Assembly: GCF_964340395.1 (NCBI RefSeq)
Contig: NC_135567.1
Coordinates: 12,494,484 to 12,531,983 of the forward strand
DNA from: Glandiceps talaboti
Lineage: Eukaryota > Hemichordata > Enteropneusta > Spengelidae
Length of the DNA stretch: 37,500 bases
Reading direction: 5' to 3'
Below the pieces are notes generated by a model, which saw nothing but the letters and a program-made list of their open reading frames with translations, made no database searches and was not told where the DNA came from. Positions 1-25,439 of the stretch are shown in pieces (position 1 is the stretch's first letter; every line of letters starts with the position of its first letter). Made by a program: the position numbers and the translations under genes.

Positions 1-554
1 TGTAACGTTACTTGTCTGTGCTATTCATTAATGCAAAAGAACCCATGTCCTTTAGGGACGATGACACAATGTCACACGAGCTCAAGAAGCGAACTTCGTT
101 CTTTAAAGTGTGTGTGTGTGTGTGGGGGGGGGGGTCGGCTGGCGTCAGTGCAATTGCACTGTCGCACTTCTAACCAAACATCGACGGAAAGCTTTGACTC
201 CTTCATTGATAACAGCTTTTGTACTTACTACTGGGATAAGTTGATATTAATTTATTTTATAATGCAAATAATATCGTAAAGGAGAAAACTATTGTACGAT
301 ATAATTGCACTTTTGCAAACCATGTGTTTTAGATAAGAGGTTATAAGAGTTAGTTTATTAGTTTACAGTGCCTATATTACACACAATTTGAACAAATATT
401 TAAAAAGAACATGTGCCTCATTTTGCCCACATTTCCTGATATCCACCAGCAGAAATGTATATGCAATAGGCGAGCAATGCATATGCATGACCATTACCGT
501 AAGTGAAACATGTTTCATCAAAATCGGATTTATTTGTTTTTAATTTCTTTTCAG
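1..554. other. Intron sequence left of the first visible exon
   Basis: AT-rich, with a short (GT)n-G run at 108-134. No EGF-like exon or other coding signal was seen. The first visible exon starts mid-codon, so this is intronic. Confidence 0.7.
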
Positions 555-15076
<14,522 letters not shown>

Positions 15077-15690
15077 AAGATTTTCATCTCACTGATTCTA
15101 AGTATTTCATGTAATATAATCGTCTCTAAGTACTGATGAAAGAAATGCAATATTGCGTACCTTATATCTGCATTTATATATTTAGTCAAACATATAACCC
15201 ATAATTCACGAATCATATATTTATATATTAGTAACGTAATAATAACAATGTAAGGCCGCCTATATGATACTACTCGTCGAGTTTTATAAAGCACTTGCTA
15301 CTAAACCTTTACAAGAGATATTATTGCAATGTAATCAAGAGATTTTATACATTACGAGATAAAATCAAGAGATATGTACTCAAGTTTTAATGTGAAATTG
15401 TAATCGTGGTAACTAACATTTATTATTGTAAAATAATGACGAAGTTATTTGATAATGAACTGGAAATATTTTAGTAACTTAAATGCAATATATGACAGTA
15501 CTTACAGTCGAATATTCAGGTAAAAAATTATAATCTGCATTTGGAAGGGAAAGTTACTTTTGATACGCATATTACAGACATATTTATGTTATTATTGTAA
15601 TATTTTATAATTCTACCCCGTCATTTTTTTTAACGAATGTATATGTCGTGTTTTTAATGTATTTATCCAATAAAATGTATATTTCATATC
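15077..15690 (+). other. 3' untranslated region of the EGF/SEA gene
   Basis: AT-rich sequence between the TAG stop and the poly(A) signal, without coding potential. The end is placed about 15-20 bp after the AATAAA. The exact cleavage site is not visible from sequence. Confidence 0.65.
15669..15674 (+). terminator. Poly(A) signal AATAAA
   Basis: Canonical AATAAA about 590 bp after the stop codon, followed by a T/GT-rich stretch (CATTTTTCGTTGTCTTCT), as expected for a downstream element. Confidence 0.7.
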
Positions 15691-17057
15691 ATTTTTCGTT
15701 GTCTTCTCATGGTTAAGTTAGGCTGTGATTGTTAGCATTAACTAATTTAATCACAAGTTTGTGACATAATACAGATATCACGCCGTGGACAACGGGGACC
15801 TGTTACAAACAGGGAAAGGAAATAAATGAGCAAAACAGCAGAGACTTGTATTACATTTCATGGCTTCATAACAACTATTTTATGGCCTCATTGTATGTAC
15901 ATGAAATGCCAGAGAAATTTGTTTGTGTATGTGAAGTAATATGAAAAGTGGCCAACTATTCTTATCAAATGATAGAATGTAATACAAGTCTCTGCTGTTC
16001 CAACATGCTGTGCCAAGTGTTATTAATCCAATTCAATCCAGTCGTTTACTTTCCCTGTTTGTAACAGCTTTCCTTTGCCAGGTCTGATGTCGACATTTGT
16101 ATATATTCAAAGCCAGCCAACTTACTTGTTTGTGGTATATCTAATGATTCTCTGTTAATAGGGCGAAAACAAACCTGGTCAGAACTTCTAGAAACCCTTC
16201 GAGTTAAGTTTCGTTGAGACATGTCTGTGTGTCTCACATGTTACCAATATTTTCAAACAGTGGGGTGATTAATTACAATGTACAAATCTATAGTTCAATG
16301 TTGGAAGTCAGAAGTTGGAAGTCTGAAGTCCCCTGGCGGCTTTCGTAATGATTACAGTGTTCAGCCAAGGAATATACTTGTGACCTAAGGGGCCTTTGTC
16401 ACTACGAGTCACTAGACGTGTAGTGATAACCCTTAGGTCACGAGTATTTTCCGGATAACATAATAATACCAATGCCAGTAATATTGAGGAAAAATCGAGG
16501 AAAGCAATGACAAGTTTAGGTTTGGCATTGAAAAACCAGGTGGGTGTCGTGTAACCGGAACCAAACAATTGTATTAGGCTTAACATGATTCTCTTACAGA
16601 CAACAGTAATTTCCTAGTCATTTTCCGTTTTGACGTTCCAAAGTAGATAATTGATATACATCTGTTGTTGGCTTGGGCCTTATAATCCATATTACCAAGC
16701 ATATTTCTTGACTACATTTGGCAGCACTTGAACTTGCACTCTGTAATATTATGGGTGTTTACTCAGACCGTCCCTGATACGAAGCATACCATGGAGGCGA
16801 AACCAAGCCCTAACACATTCAACTCGCTCGTCCATTAAAGACCTACCCAAATACATATTGTTCATTCTCGCAAACCAGGGCTATCGTTTCTTCCGCTACA
16901 CTTCGAAATAAAAACTGTGCCGTAAAACGGTCTTGGTTTGCGACGATGATATTGTTACTAGACTCTGCGTTTTCGTCCAGGAGTCGCGAAGTAACGTTTA
17001 CCACCTCGCATTACACTTACACGTAGCATGTCTATTAATGTACATTTACGTATTAGC
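15691..17057. other. Intergenic stretch downstream of the EGF/SEA gene
   Basis: No supportable coding exon. It contains the foldback at 15,800-16,067 and, at 16,356-16,540, a repeat with TCACTACGAGTCACTAGACG that recurs at 10,305 and 35,636. The rest is unremarkable. Confidence 0.6.
15800..16067. mobile_element. 268-bp foldback element
   Basis: CTGTTACAAACAGGGAAAG at 15,800 is inverted at the right end (CTTTCCCTGTTTGTAACAG, ending 16,067). A second inner pair, AACAGCAGAGACTTGTATTA versus its complement around 15,978-16,001, supports a long stem with a bulge. It starts about 130 bp after the poly(A) signal. Confidence 0.7.
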
Positions 17058-17430
17058 AGCACTAAGTAATATGTGTGGAAACAGTGTCACGCGAACGTAT
17101 TATGGTGTTTACTGAGCTAACAATACAGTGTATTCATGAGGTATGACCGGGGTAATCCCTTTAAAACCCTTGAGTACACTTCGCTTTCATCAGTTGCACG
17201 CTTCAATAGAGCATAGCTATTACCAATCACTTGCAGCCGTTCGTCTCACTTCACTACATATACAGTACCCTGGCATAATTCTTAACCTATCAGGGTACAC
17301 AGCGCCATCTCACTTCAATCAAAACTGGCAAATATCACCAGTAAATTATAAGTACTGTGCAGAAATAAAACTGGGTGTAATTCTTGCATTGAGAGGTCAT
17401 AAGATTAAATTATTTTGTATAACAAATAGG
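17058..17430. repeat. Direct duplication, copy 1
   Basis: Starts AGCACTAAGTAATATGTGTG and aligns, with few differences, to 18,220-18,600. It contains CAGGGTACACAGCGCCATCT and other blocks identical in both copies. Confidence 0.9.
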
Positions 17431-18219
17431 GGGAGCAGAGATGGTGTGCGATTACAAAAAAGTGTGGCTGGTTCCCTCTGCCTTCGTCTTAGAAGGCAAT
17501 CAATATATTGACTGAGAAAATATCTCATGTTTGGTTCATTTGCATTAATATTGTTCTTTCGTTGAATTATTTTTCTATGACACACACGGTCAACTGTTTT
17601 TATCTCGAGCGGTTTTGTGTGAGTCATTAAGTAGACCTGCTGGAGTGATCAGTTGTAGGTTGTATGCTGCAGGTTTGAGCATTGTCTCTGCGTCATTTAT
17701 TATTTCAATAGGCAACAAGTTTAATCAATATCTGAACCACGGTTGATATTCGATATTGAACACGATCAATTTGGGAGACGATTTCACGTTTTATTGCAAG
17801 TTAAGGTGTATAGCAAAAAAAATGCTTCGGCCATTTTTCCTTTACAATATATATGTACAAGTTCACATAATGACCACAAGTATCATCAAATTCGCGTAAG
17901 TGTCTATTTTGTTCGGTTTATTATAAAAAATGTATCCCTAAACACTAGTGAAGATGATGATCTGGTGACAGACAGTCTAGTTAGACCCTTCCGATGACAG
18001 GGGTTTATCAACGCGTGTTTCTATCGTCGTGGTCAAAGGGAATTGAAAACACACATTGTCACACCAAAATCACATCCTATTTTCACATTAACAATACATC
18101 AATACCACACTCATCAATATGATGAGTGTAACAATCATACTTCTCATAGGGTTCCTGTCTAAAGAGCTTTATAAATGTGAAGCAATGGATTTGGGATAGC
18201 AATTTATTTCTGTAAATGT
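17431..18219. other. Spacer between the 0.37-kb duplicates
   Basis: AT-rich, with no coding exon recognised. It includes ATGATGATCTGGTGACAG near 17,954, which resembles the interior of the foldback at 14,362-14,559. Confidence 0.5.
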
Positions 18220-18600
18220 AGCACTAAGTAATATGTGTGCAAACAGTGTCACGCGAACGTATTGTGGCCGGGTGTTTACTGAGCTAACAATACAGTATAT
18301 TCATGAGGTGTGACCGGGGAAATCCCTTTAAAACCCCTGAGTACACTTCGCTTTTATCAGTAGCACGCTTCAATAGAGCATAGCTACTACCAATCACTTG
18401 CAGCCGTTCGTCTCACTTCACTACATATACAGTACTCTGGCATGATTCTTAACCTATCAGGGTACACAGCGCCATCTCACTTCAATCAAAACTGGCAAAT
18501 ATCACCAATATATTATAAGTACTGTTGCAAGAATTAAATCTGGGTGTAATTCTTGCATCGAGAGGTCACAGGGTTAAATTATCTTCAATAACGAATAGGG
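18220..18600. repeat. Direct duplication, copy 2
   Basis: Second copy of the 17,058-17,430 segment. It differs by scattered substitutions and a small insertion (GCCGGG near 18,267). Confidence 0.9.
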
Positions 18601-18995
18601 ATGATTGGTTGACTCATACAAAGACACCAGTTTTCGAAAAATGATTATCATATTGTAAAATTCATGTTTTCTGCAGCAACGAATGTTTTGTAGTTTTCAG
18701 TATTAACAAAAGCGTTTCGGATACAGTGGTAAAGAAAATCCATATTTGACAATTCAACAAGTTTTCATATTACACGCACATAAATGTATTCAGAGGGTAC
18801 ATTAACTTATGGTAAATGAGAGCTGATGATGTGTTGACACACATGGCACGCTTGCATTGATGGCGTCAAGGAGACTAGCAGGCAACGGTGGAGAAGTAGT
18901 CTTTTCCAACAGACTTCTCCCGATTCATAAACTAATTAGCATGTATTGTGTGACTGAGTGTAACAAATATATGTGAACACATACGTAAGCCCCCT

Positions 18996-19180
<185 letters not shown>

Positions 19181-19597
19181 TGTGATTGTTCACCTGTTGC
19201 TTTCGGCAGGTGAATCCCCACCTGGAGTTATCAATTATTCAAATGAGTATTTACAAGGCGAGACACCCCCAATCTGAGGACTTCCAGAACGGGCGTCTTG
19301 CAGTGGGTAGCATCACTCAACTTTCGCTAAGCATATTCAACGTGCAGGGTAAGAGGTTATGCACTTACTATTTATTATGCTTGTGTTATTTTTATTAGTC
19401 CTCATTGATGAATCTGTGCCATGTTCGCTTTGTCGTCCTTCTATTTAGAGCTGTATAAGGGTTGTTTCCTATTGTCTACACGTTACGTGAATGAAAATCT
19501 CATACTGAGTACAACACGTCTCAGCGCCGCAGTCATTTAGTGACCCAGGTCACACGTGTAATTTGATTGGCCGACAATTTGTAACAACATCCACAGG

Positions 19598-19832
19598 GTG
19601 CACCTCAATCTGATTAAAATCTGATGTGGTGGAAGCGGCTAGATGCCTTTATTTACCTAGATATCATTTTGTGTCGTTTCTTTTGTTCCGAGTGATCGCT
19701 GTCGTCCCACATCTGTGGGAAGGCGGCGATCACTCGGAACAAAACAAACTACACAAAACGATGGAAATAGAGGTAAATAAAGGCATCTAGCCGCTTTCAC
19801 CACATCAGATTTTAATCAGATTGGGCGCACCT
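19598..19832. mobile_element. 235-bp near-complete palindrome (foldback)
   Basis: Arms of about 110 nt, for example AGCGGCTAGATGCCTTTATT at the left and its complement at the right, meet at the perfect palindrome CCCACATCTGTGGG (19,706-19,719). Differences between arms are few. No coding potential; MITE-like. Confidence 0.85.
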
Positions 19833-20250
19833 CTGATAGAAATTCATCTGAAGTGTTCGAAATAAGCACAGAAAGCAGAAATGCTGGACAACCTATGGGG
19901 CATCGTATATGAGACAGAACGCGATCATGTGGAACACTATGGCTTGTGACTTTTGTACGATTGCTGCTTTTATATTTGGAGCAGGAGAAGAAAAAAGATT
20001 CCTTTTTGCGAGGATGCCGAGTTTCATAAATGTGTTTTTCCGTCACCAAAACATTGTTATGAGTTTAGTTATAATTCATGAATTGCAATGTCATGTCATA
20101 TCACACCCTGCGTATGTACGAATATGCCGACTTAAACTTGACCGTGATGAAATTCGAAGATTTAATATATTAACTTGCATACAATTCGACTCTGTGTATG
20201 AAGAGAAAGATAGTTTCACCCGTCATAATTTAGGATTAGTGTAAATGAAT

Positions 20251-20635
20251 GACAACTAAAATGATGTACGCTTGGTGTTTCACTCATGCAACATGACATT
20301 ATTACACACCCTCAGACAACTTCTAATGTAAACGAAACAATCACATAGGTACATAGGTGCCATGCACATGGGGGTGTAGAAGTAGTCAAGTTGATATGTT
20401 GATAATCAGTTTGAAAATAAACATTTGCAGCTATTAAAATCATCAAGTCCATGGGTAATGTTTTCATTAGAAGCCGGATTTTGCTGTGAAAGAATAGCAA
20501 TGCTTATCAGTGTTCAGTGTGATTGGGTGAGGGACCCTGCTCAGTGTGTTTGGTGTGTCTCAGTTATTGCTAGTCTAGAGTTGAAATATGTATATCTTTG
20601 TGTTAAAATGTTTTTATTTTCTGTAGAATTGTAAA
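20251..20635. mobile_element. Copy of the 395-bp TIR family within duplicate A (right end degenerate)
   Basis: CTTGGTGTTTCACTCATGCA followed by ACATGACATTATTACACACC matches 32,365 onward and 23,985 onward. The right terminus is not well preserved. Confidence 0.5.
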
Positions 20636-20871
20636 CACAAGATGTCGCCAATTCTGGAGCAAGGTGACCGCCACGCCTTCTTTGGATAGGCAAGGGTACG
20701 TTATTTAAATTTCTGTAGGACTGGTAGACACTGAACTTTTGACCCCAATTTCTGAATGTTATGGTGCTCGTACTGCTTACTCACTGTTATTTGTTAGTTT
20801 AGTCGACGAGAAAAAAAAATATGTGTTGTCGATAACATGGCCTTGGAAAATAGGGTAGGTAGGCTGAAATT

Positions 20872-20930
20872 TTATTTTATTTTATTTTATTTTATTTTAT
20901 TTTATTTTATTTTATTTTATTTTATTTATT
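20872..20930. repeat. (TTTTA)n microsatellite
   Basis: Pentanucleotide array in duplicate A. At the equivalent place in duplicate B (24,718-24,742) the unit is TTTTC. Confidence 0.96.
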
Positions 20931-21221
20931 TTTTCGTTCTTTGATTTTGAAAAAAATATTACTTCCACCCAAAACAAACAAAATGTCTGTCAGAATACAT
21001 CTTCAGTGATAGTTTGATGAAATATGTACAGACATACATCACCGGGGAAAGAAAACAGACGTAAACGAAGGTCAAAAAGACCAAAAAAATCTTATATTGT
21101 TATTTTAAATGTATTTTTTAAAAATTAAATATACGTTCTGAGGCTTAAACTACTGTCGGTAGGGTTATCGGAAATACAATTTTGTTTTATTTCGTTCAGG
21201 GAGACATGTCCAAGTTTTGCT

Positions 21222-21467
21222 TAAAAAACAGCATTTATTAAAAGTACACGACGTTTCCGATATACATGCACATACAGCCTTCTTTTCTTTTCAACAGCTT
21301 TGTGTATAAAACAGTACTAAACTGACCTGGGTAACGCGCTTGTCTTTTGTTCACGTACCTTGCATTTTTAGTTCAATACAGTATTTTTCACTCTACATCA
21401 AGAACTTGAACAAGGCTATCCCTGAACAGCCGAAACGTTGGGTACTTTTAATAAATGCTGATTTTTA
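21222..21467. mobile_element. Inserted MITE-like element with TIRs
   Basis: CAGCATTTATTAAAAGTAC at 21,229 is inverted at the right end (GTACTTTTAATAAATGCTG, ending 21,460), and the homology extends a few bases outward through T/A-rich termini. The duplicate B sequence around 24,985-25,000 lacks it, so it inserted into copy A after duplication or was lost from B. The right arm carries CTGAACAGCCGAAACG. Confidence 0.75.
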
Positions 21468-21809
21468 GTGAATCTTATTATACAACTGGTATTATCCGAC
21501 ACAGAATCTATCGTGGTGTCGCTATTCCTTATCGTTGTAAATCAAATGCTTGGGTACGAAACACAAACAATCCACGCTCACAGTAGTTATGGCAACAAAG
21601 TGGTGCGACTAAGTTTCGAAAAAAATGTCACCCAGGCCTTTTGATGTTGCGAAATCAACAGGTGTACAACAAATCGCCAATATGTGAGTTTACAATAGTA
21701 AAGTGACGTCACCCAACACAGAACAAGACCGACTCTAATTACTTCGGGTTTTAGACACCACGGCGCATAGTAATTATAGTTTGACTGTGTTTCTTGTGTT
21801 ACCGTAAAC

Positions 21810-21911
21810 ATGGGTGCGGTTCATTCAGTCACGACATTTAATAGTAATGTATATACTGTTACCCGAGTTATGGAGTTGTCTGCACGAGTGCACCTGACCC
21901 GATCAGATTAA
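21810..21911 (+). other. Small reading frame conserved in both duplicates (copy A)
   Basis: AAACATGG start context and 33 codons beginning M-G-A-V-H-S. The first 11 codons and the flanking bases are identical to the copy at 25,338-25,439; the later codons contain several amino-acid changes. M-G-x-x-x-S fits the N-myristoylation consensus. There is no evidence of expression and no family recognised. Confidence 0.2.
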
Positions 21912-22499
21912 GTGCAATTGTTGGCAGCATTCTCCAGAGCTGTTATTTCTTCAGCGACATGCAACCACGGTCTCTTAGCGGTACGTAAAGAAGGCTGTGA
22001 TGAAGGACGATGACATGCAGGTCCGTTCTCAAATACACGATGTCGTAAAACAAAGTATAAGAATTGTTTGTTTGTTAGTTTGTTTTTTGGTTTGTTTATT
22101 TTGAATTTAATTACGTCGTAAAGAGGGCCGTTCAAACTGTTTTATGCGATAGATAAATTGAAGTGTCTTCCGACCAGTCTTCTGGAGTTAACGACTAAGC
22201 TAGCAACCTGCCTCATGAGTAGTTTGATATCCAAATAATGAATACTCTGTGAGAACAGCTCATATGCTAGTGTTGTTGATACACAACAATGTCTATGAAT
22301 ATCGAATTCATGGCATTTGTATGAAAGTACGCCATTGGTCCAATTCAATAGTTTGTGGTACTTACATGTAAGAACACGACCCATTGACCTTCACTTTCTG
22401 CGGGTATATATAACTTTCAGAAGTGGCCTGGGAAACAGATACACCTTTATGCAGTAAACAGTGAACGTACTATACAGTACTCCACATCCACCAATCTGT

Positions 22500-22642
22500 C
22501 TTCCAGTCCATCCATCCGTTCATCCATCCATCCATCCATCCATTTATACATTTATCCATCCATTCACCTATCCATCCGTTTTTCCGGCAATCTATTCATC
22601 ACCCAACCACCCACCCATCCATCCATCCATCCATCCATCCAT
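22500..22642. repeat. (CATC)n microsatellite
   Basis: Imperfect CATC array. Duplicate B has a shorter version at about 26,008-26,070. Confidence 0.94.
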
Positions 22643-22719
22643 CGAGTGTGCTTGCAGATGTTCATAAGCGTGTGTGTGTGTGTGTCAAAGCAGGCAGATA
22701 CGGAGCGACAGCACGACAC

Positions 22720-22791
22720 ATACATACATACATACATACATACATACATACATACATACATACATACATGCATGCATGCATGCATGCATGC

Positions 22792-22838
<47 letters not shown>

Positions 22839-22911
22839 TATGCATACAAGCAGTCCGTCAGATAGACAGGCAGGCGGGCAGGCAGGCAGACAGACAGACA
22901 GACAGGCAGGC

Positions 22912-22951
<40 letters not shown>

Positions 22952-22975
22952 TGGCAAACAGGCAAGCAAGATGTC

Positions 22976-23012
<37 letters not shown>

Positions 23013-23096
23013 TGCATGCAAACAGACAAGCAGTCAGACAGACAGACATAGAGACAAACAAACAAACAAACAAACAAACAAACAAACAAACAAACA
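22720..23096. repeat. Compound (CATA)n-(CATG)n-(CAGA)n-(CAAA)n array
   Basis: About 375 bp of tetranucleotides changing CATA to CATG to CAGA/CAGG to CAAA. In duplicate B the same position holds only about 20 bp of CAGG repeat (26,148-26,167). Confidence 0.97.
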
Positions 23097-23967
23097 GAAA
23101 CACGTAATGCAGTGAAAAACTACATATGATCCAAGCAAACTTAAGGAAAATATGTCCGTTACTATTTATGCATTTGACGTTTACTCTTTGTATGCTGTGC
23201 AGTCACACGACTTCATAATGAAATTAACCTGTAGCCTCGAGCTACTAAACAGTGAATAAATACCTGTATTTACCTCCTCGTCGACACACAGTAGTTTAAT
23301 TCAGTTTGCTAATAGATCGACTCACTGTCTGTCTATTGAATTCCTGGAAGAGTGCACAGTAGCAGTGTGATATGCACGAACGAGTCTGAATAGCCATGTC
23401 ATTGACTCCATAGAGCAGCTCCGTCGTTTATTTCAAGTGTTCGTTTTGTTATACTTAAGGACAGGACAGGGTGACCTTAATTTACCCACGGTTGATCAAC
23501 TGGTGTTACTTAGAACTGACCTGGAAACATTGTCCAGATATCATCAAACAACCCATATAGCTGCTGACAGGAGACATCAATAGATCTACTGCTGACGTAG
23601 TAAATGTCCTAATGTGGCACACTTTGTCTAACGCATGTTTCCATATAAGTATTCGGTGTCTACTATTTTCAATTCTTCCATTTGGTCAAGTTACATGTAA
23701 GGTGCGGAAATGATTTTGATACCCCCGTGCAAAATTTCAGGCACAAATATTGATCACAGAGATATATTAGAAGGGAATAAAGGTGCGAGGAGAGAATAAC
23801 AAATATTATAGTTTTGGTTATAATTGCATTGTGATGTCATACAAACGAATAAGTCGATTTAAACTTGACAGTGATGAAATTCGAAGATTTAATTTATTTA
23901 CTTGCATAACATTCGACTCTGTGTATGAAGAGAAAGATCGTTTCACCCATCATGATTGAGGGTTAGT

Positions 23968-24355
23968 GTAAATAAATTATGTAAGCTAGGTATTTCACTA
24001 ATGCAACATAACATTTATTACACATCCTCAGGCACCTTCTACGGCAAAATAAACAATTACATAGATATCGTGCACAGTGGGGACGTAGAAGTAGTGATAT
24101 GTTGATTATCGGTTAGAACCATTAAAACCATCAAGTCCTTGTGTAATATTTTCATTATAAGCCTGTTTTTACTGCACTGTGAAAGAATAGTAATGCTTAT
24201 CAGTGTTCAATGTGATTGGGCAAATGATCATGCTGTGTTTATTGTGTCTAGACCTCTAGCTCTGTTATTGTTAGTCTAGAGTTGAAATATGTCTAGCACT
24301 GTGTCGATCAGAAACATAATGTCCCATCATTGAGAAATCAAGCCTATGTAACTTT
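23968..24355. mobile_element. Copy of the 395-bp TIR family within duplicate B
   Basis: The left end contains TATTTCACTAATGCAACATA and the right end GAGAAATCAAGCCTATGTAA, which correspond to the termini of the 32,345-32,739 element. Confidence 0.55.
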
Positions 24356-25337
24356 TCGTAAGATGCATCAGAAGTTGTTTGACAGTGTGTATTAAATGTC
24401 ATGTTACAAGAGTTAAACCAACACCAAGCTTATATCATTATAACTATTATATGATGTGTGATTTTTTCTGCAGACTTGGGAACAAAAGATGTCGCCAATT
24501 CTAGAGCAAGGTGACCGCCATGCCCTCTTTGGATAGGCCAGGGTACGTTATTTAAATTTCTGTAGGACTGGTAAACACTGAACTTTTGACCCAATTTCTA
24601 AATGTGCGCTTTTCCTGCTTACTCACTGTTATTTGCTAGTTTAGTCGAAAAAAACAAAATTGTGTGCTGCCTATAAATGGCATCGGAAAATAGGGTAGGA
24701 AGGTCGAAATTTTAGTTATTTTCTTTTCTTTTCTTTTCTTTTAACGTTATGGTTATATTTTTGAAATATATTGTTTCGACCTAAAGACAAAAAAATGTCG
24801 GTCAGAATACACCTTATGTGATAGTTTGATGAAATATGTAGACATCACGGAGCAATGAAAACAGACATGTGTGAAGGTCAAGAAGACAATAAATTCTCAT
24901 CTTTTTGTTTTACATGTTTTAACAAAATGTTTAGGTTAGGAACCTTAAACTACTCTCGGTCTGGTTATCGGAAATACGGTTTCTTTTATTAGGCTTTATT
25001 ATAGAACTGAAATTGTCCAACACGAAGGCTATAATGGTGTCGATATTTCCCATCGTCGCAAATCAAATACTTGACTAAACATCAATAAACACTAACAATC
25101 CATGCTTACAGTAGTCATAGCAACAAAGTGGTGCGACTAAGTTTCGACAAAAATGTCATCCAGGCCTTTTGATGTTGCGAAATCAACAGCGATTCAACAG
25201 GTGTAGAACATGTGTTTACAATGGCAGAGTGACGTCACCCAACACAGAACAAGACCAACTCTGTAATTGCTTCGGGTTTTAGACACCACAGCGCATATTA
25301 ATTATATTTTGACTGTGTTTCTTGTGTGTCCGTAAAC

Positions 25338-25439
25338 ATGGGTGCGGTTCATTCAGTCACGACATTTAATGGTAATGTATATACTGTAACCGGACTTATG
25401 GAATTGTCTGCACCAGTACACATGACCCGATCAGGTTAA
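25338..25439 (+). other. Small reading frame conserved in both duplicates (copy B)
   Basis: Same 33-codon frame as in copy A, with start context AAACATGG and beginning M-G-A-V-H-S. Here the bases after codon 11 read AATG|GTAATG, which could also be a splice donor. Low support as a gene. Confidence 0.2.

Larger units (their letters stand above)
20061..23780. repeat. Tandem segmental duplication, copy A
   Basis: Collinear with 23,811-26,864 over almost its whole length at roughly 90% identity judged by eye. Shared blocks include GATGTCGCCAATTCT (20,641/24,489), TGGCAACAAAGTGGTGCGAC-type sequence (21,590/25,120) and GAATTCCTGGAAGAGTGCAC (23,339/26,419). Copy A is longer because of an inserted element (21,222-21,467) and a large microsatellite (22,720-23,096). 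Confidence 0.9.

Noticed and set aside
17143-17511. 122-codon open frame
   Set aside because: The nearly identical second copy (18,300 onward) has no ATG there and an in-frame TAG within about 20 codons, so the frame is not maintained.
22646-23115. Gln-Thr-Asp-Arg and Cys-Leu-Ser-Val repeat ORFs of about 150 codons
   Set aside because: They are microsatellite translations. The paralogous site in the second duplicate lacks the array altogether.
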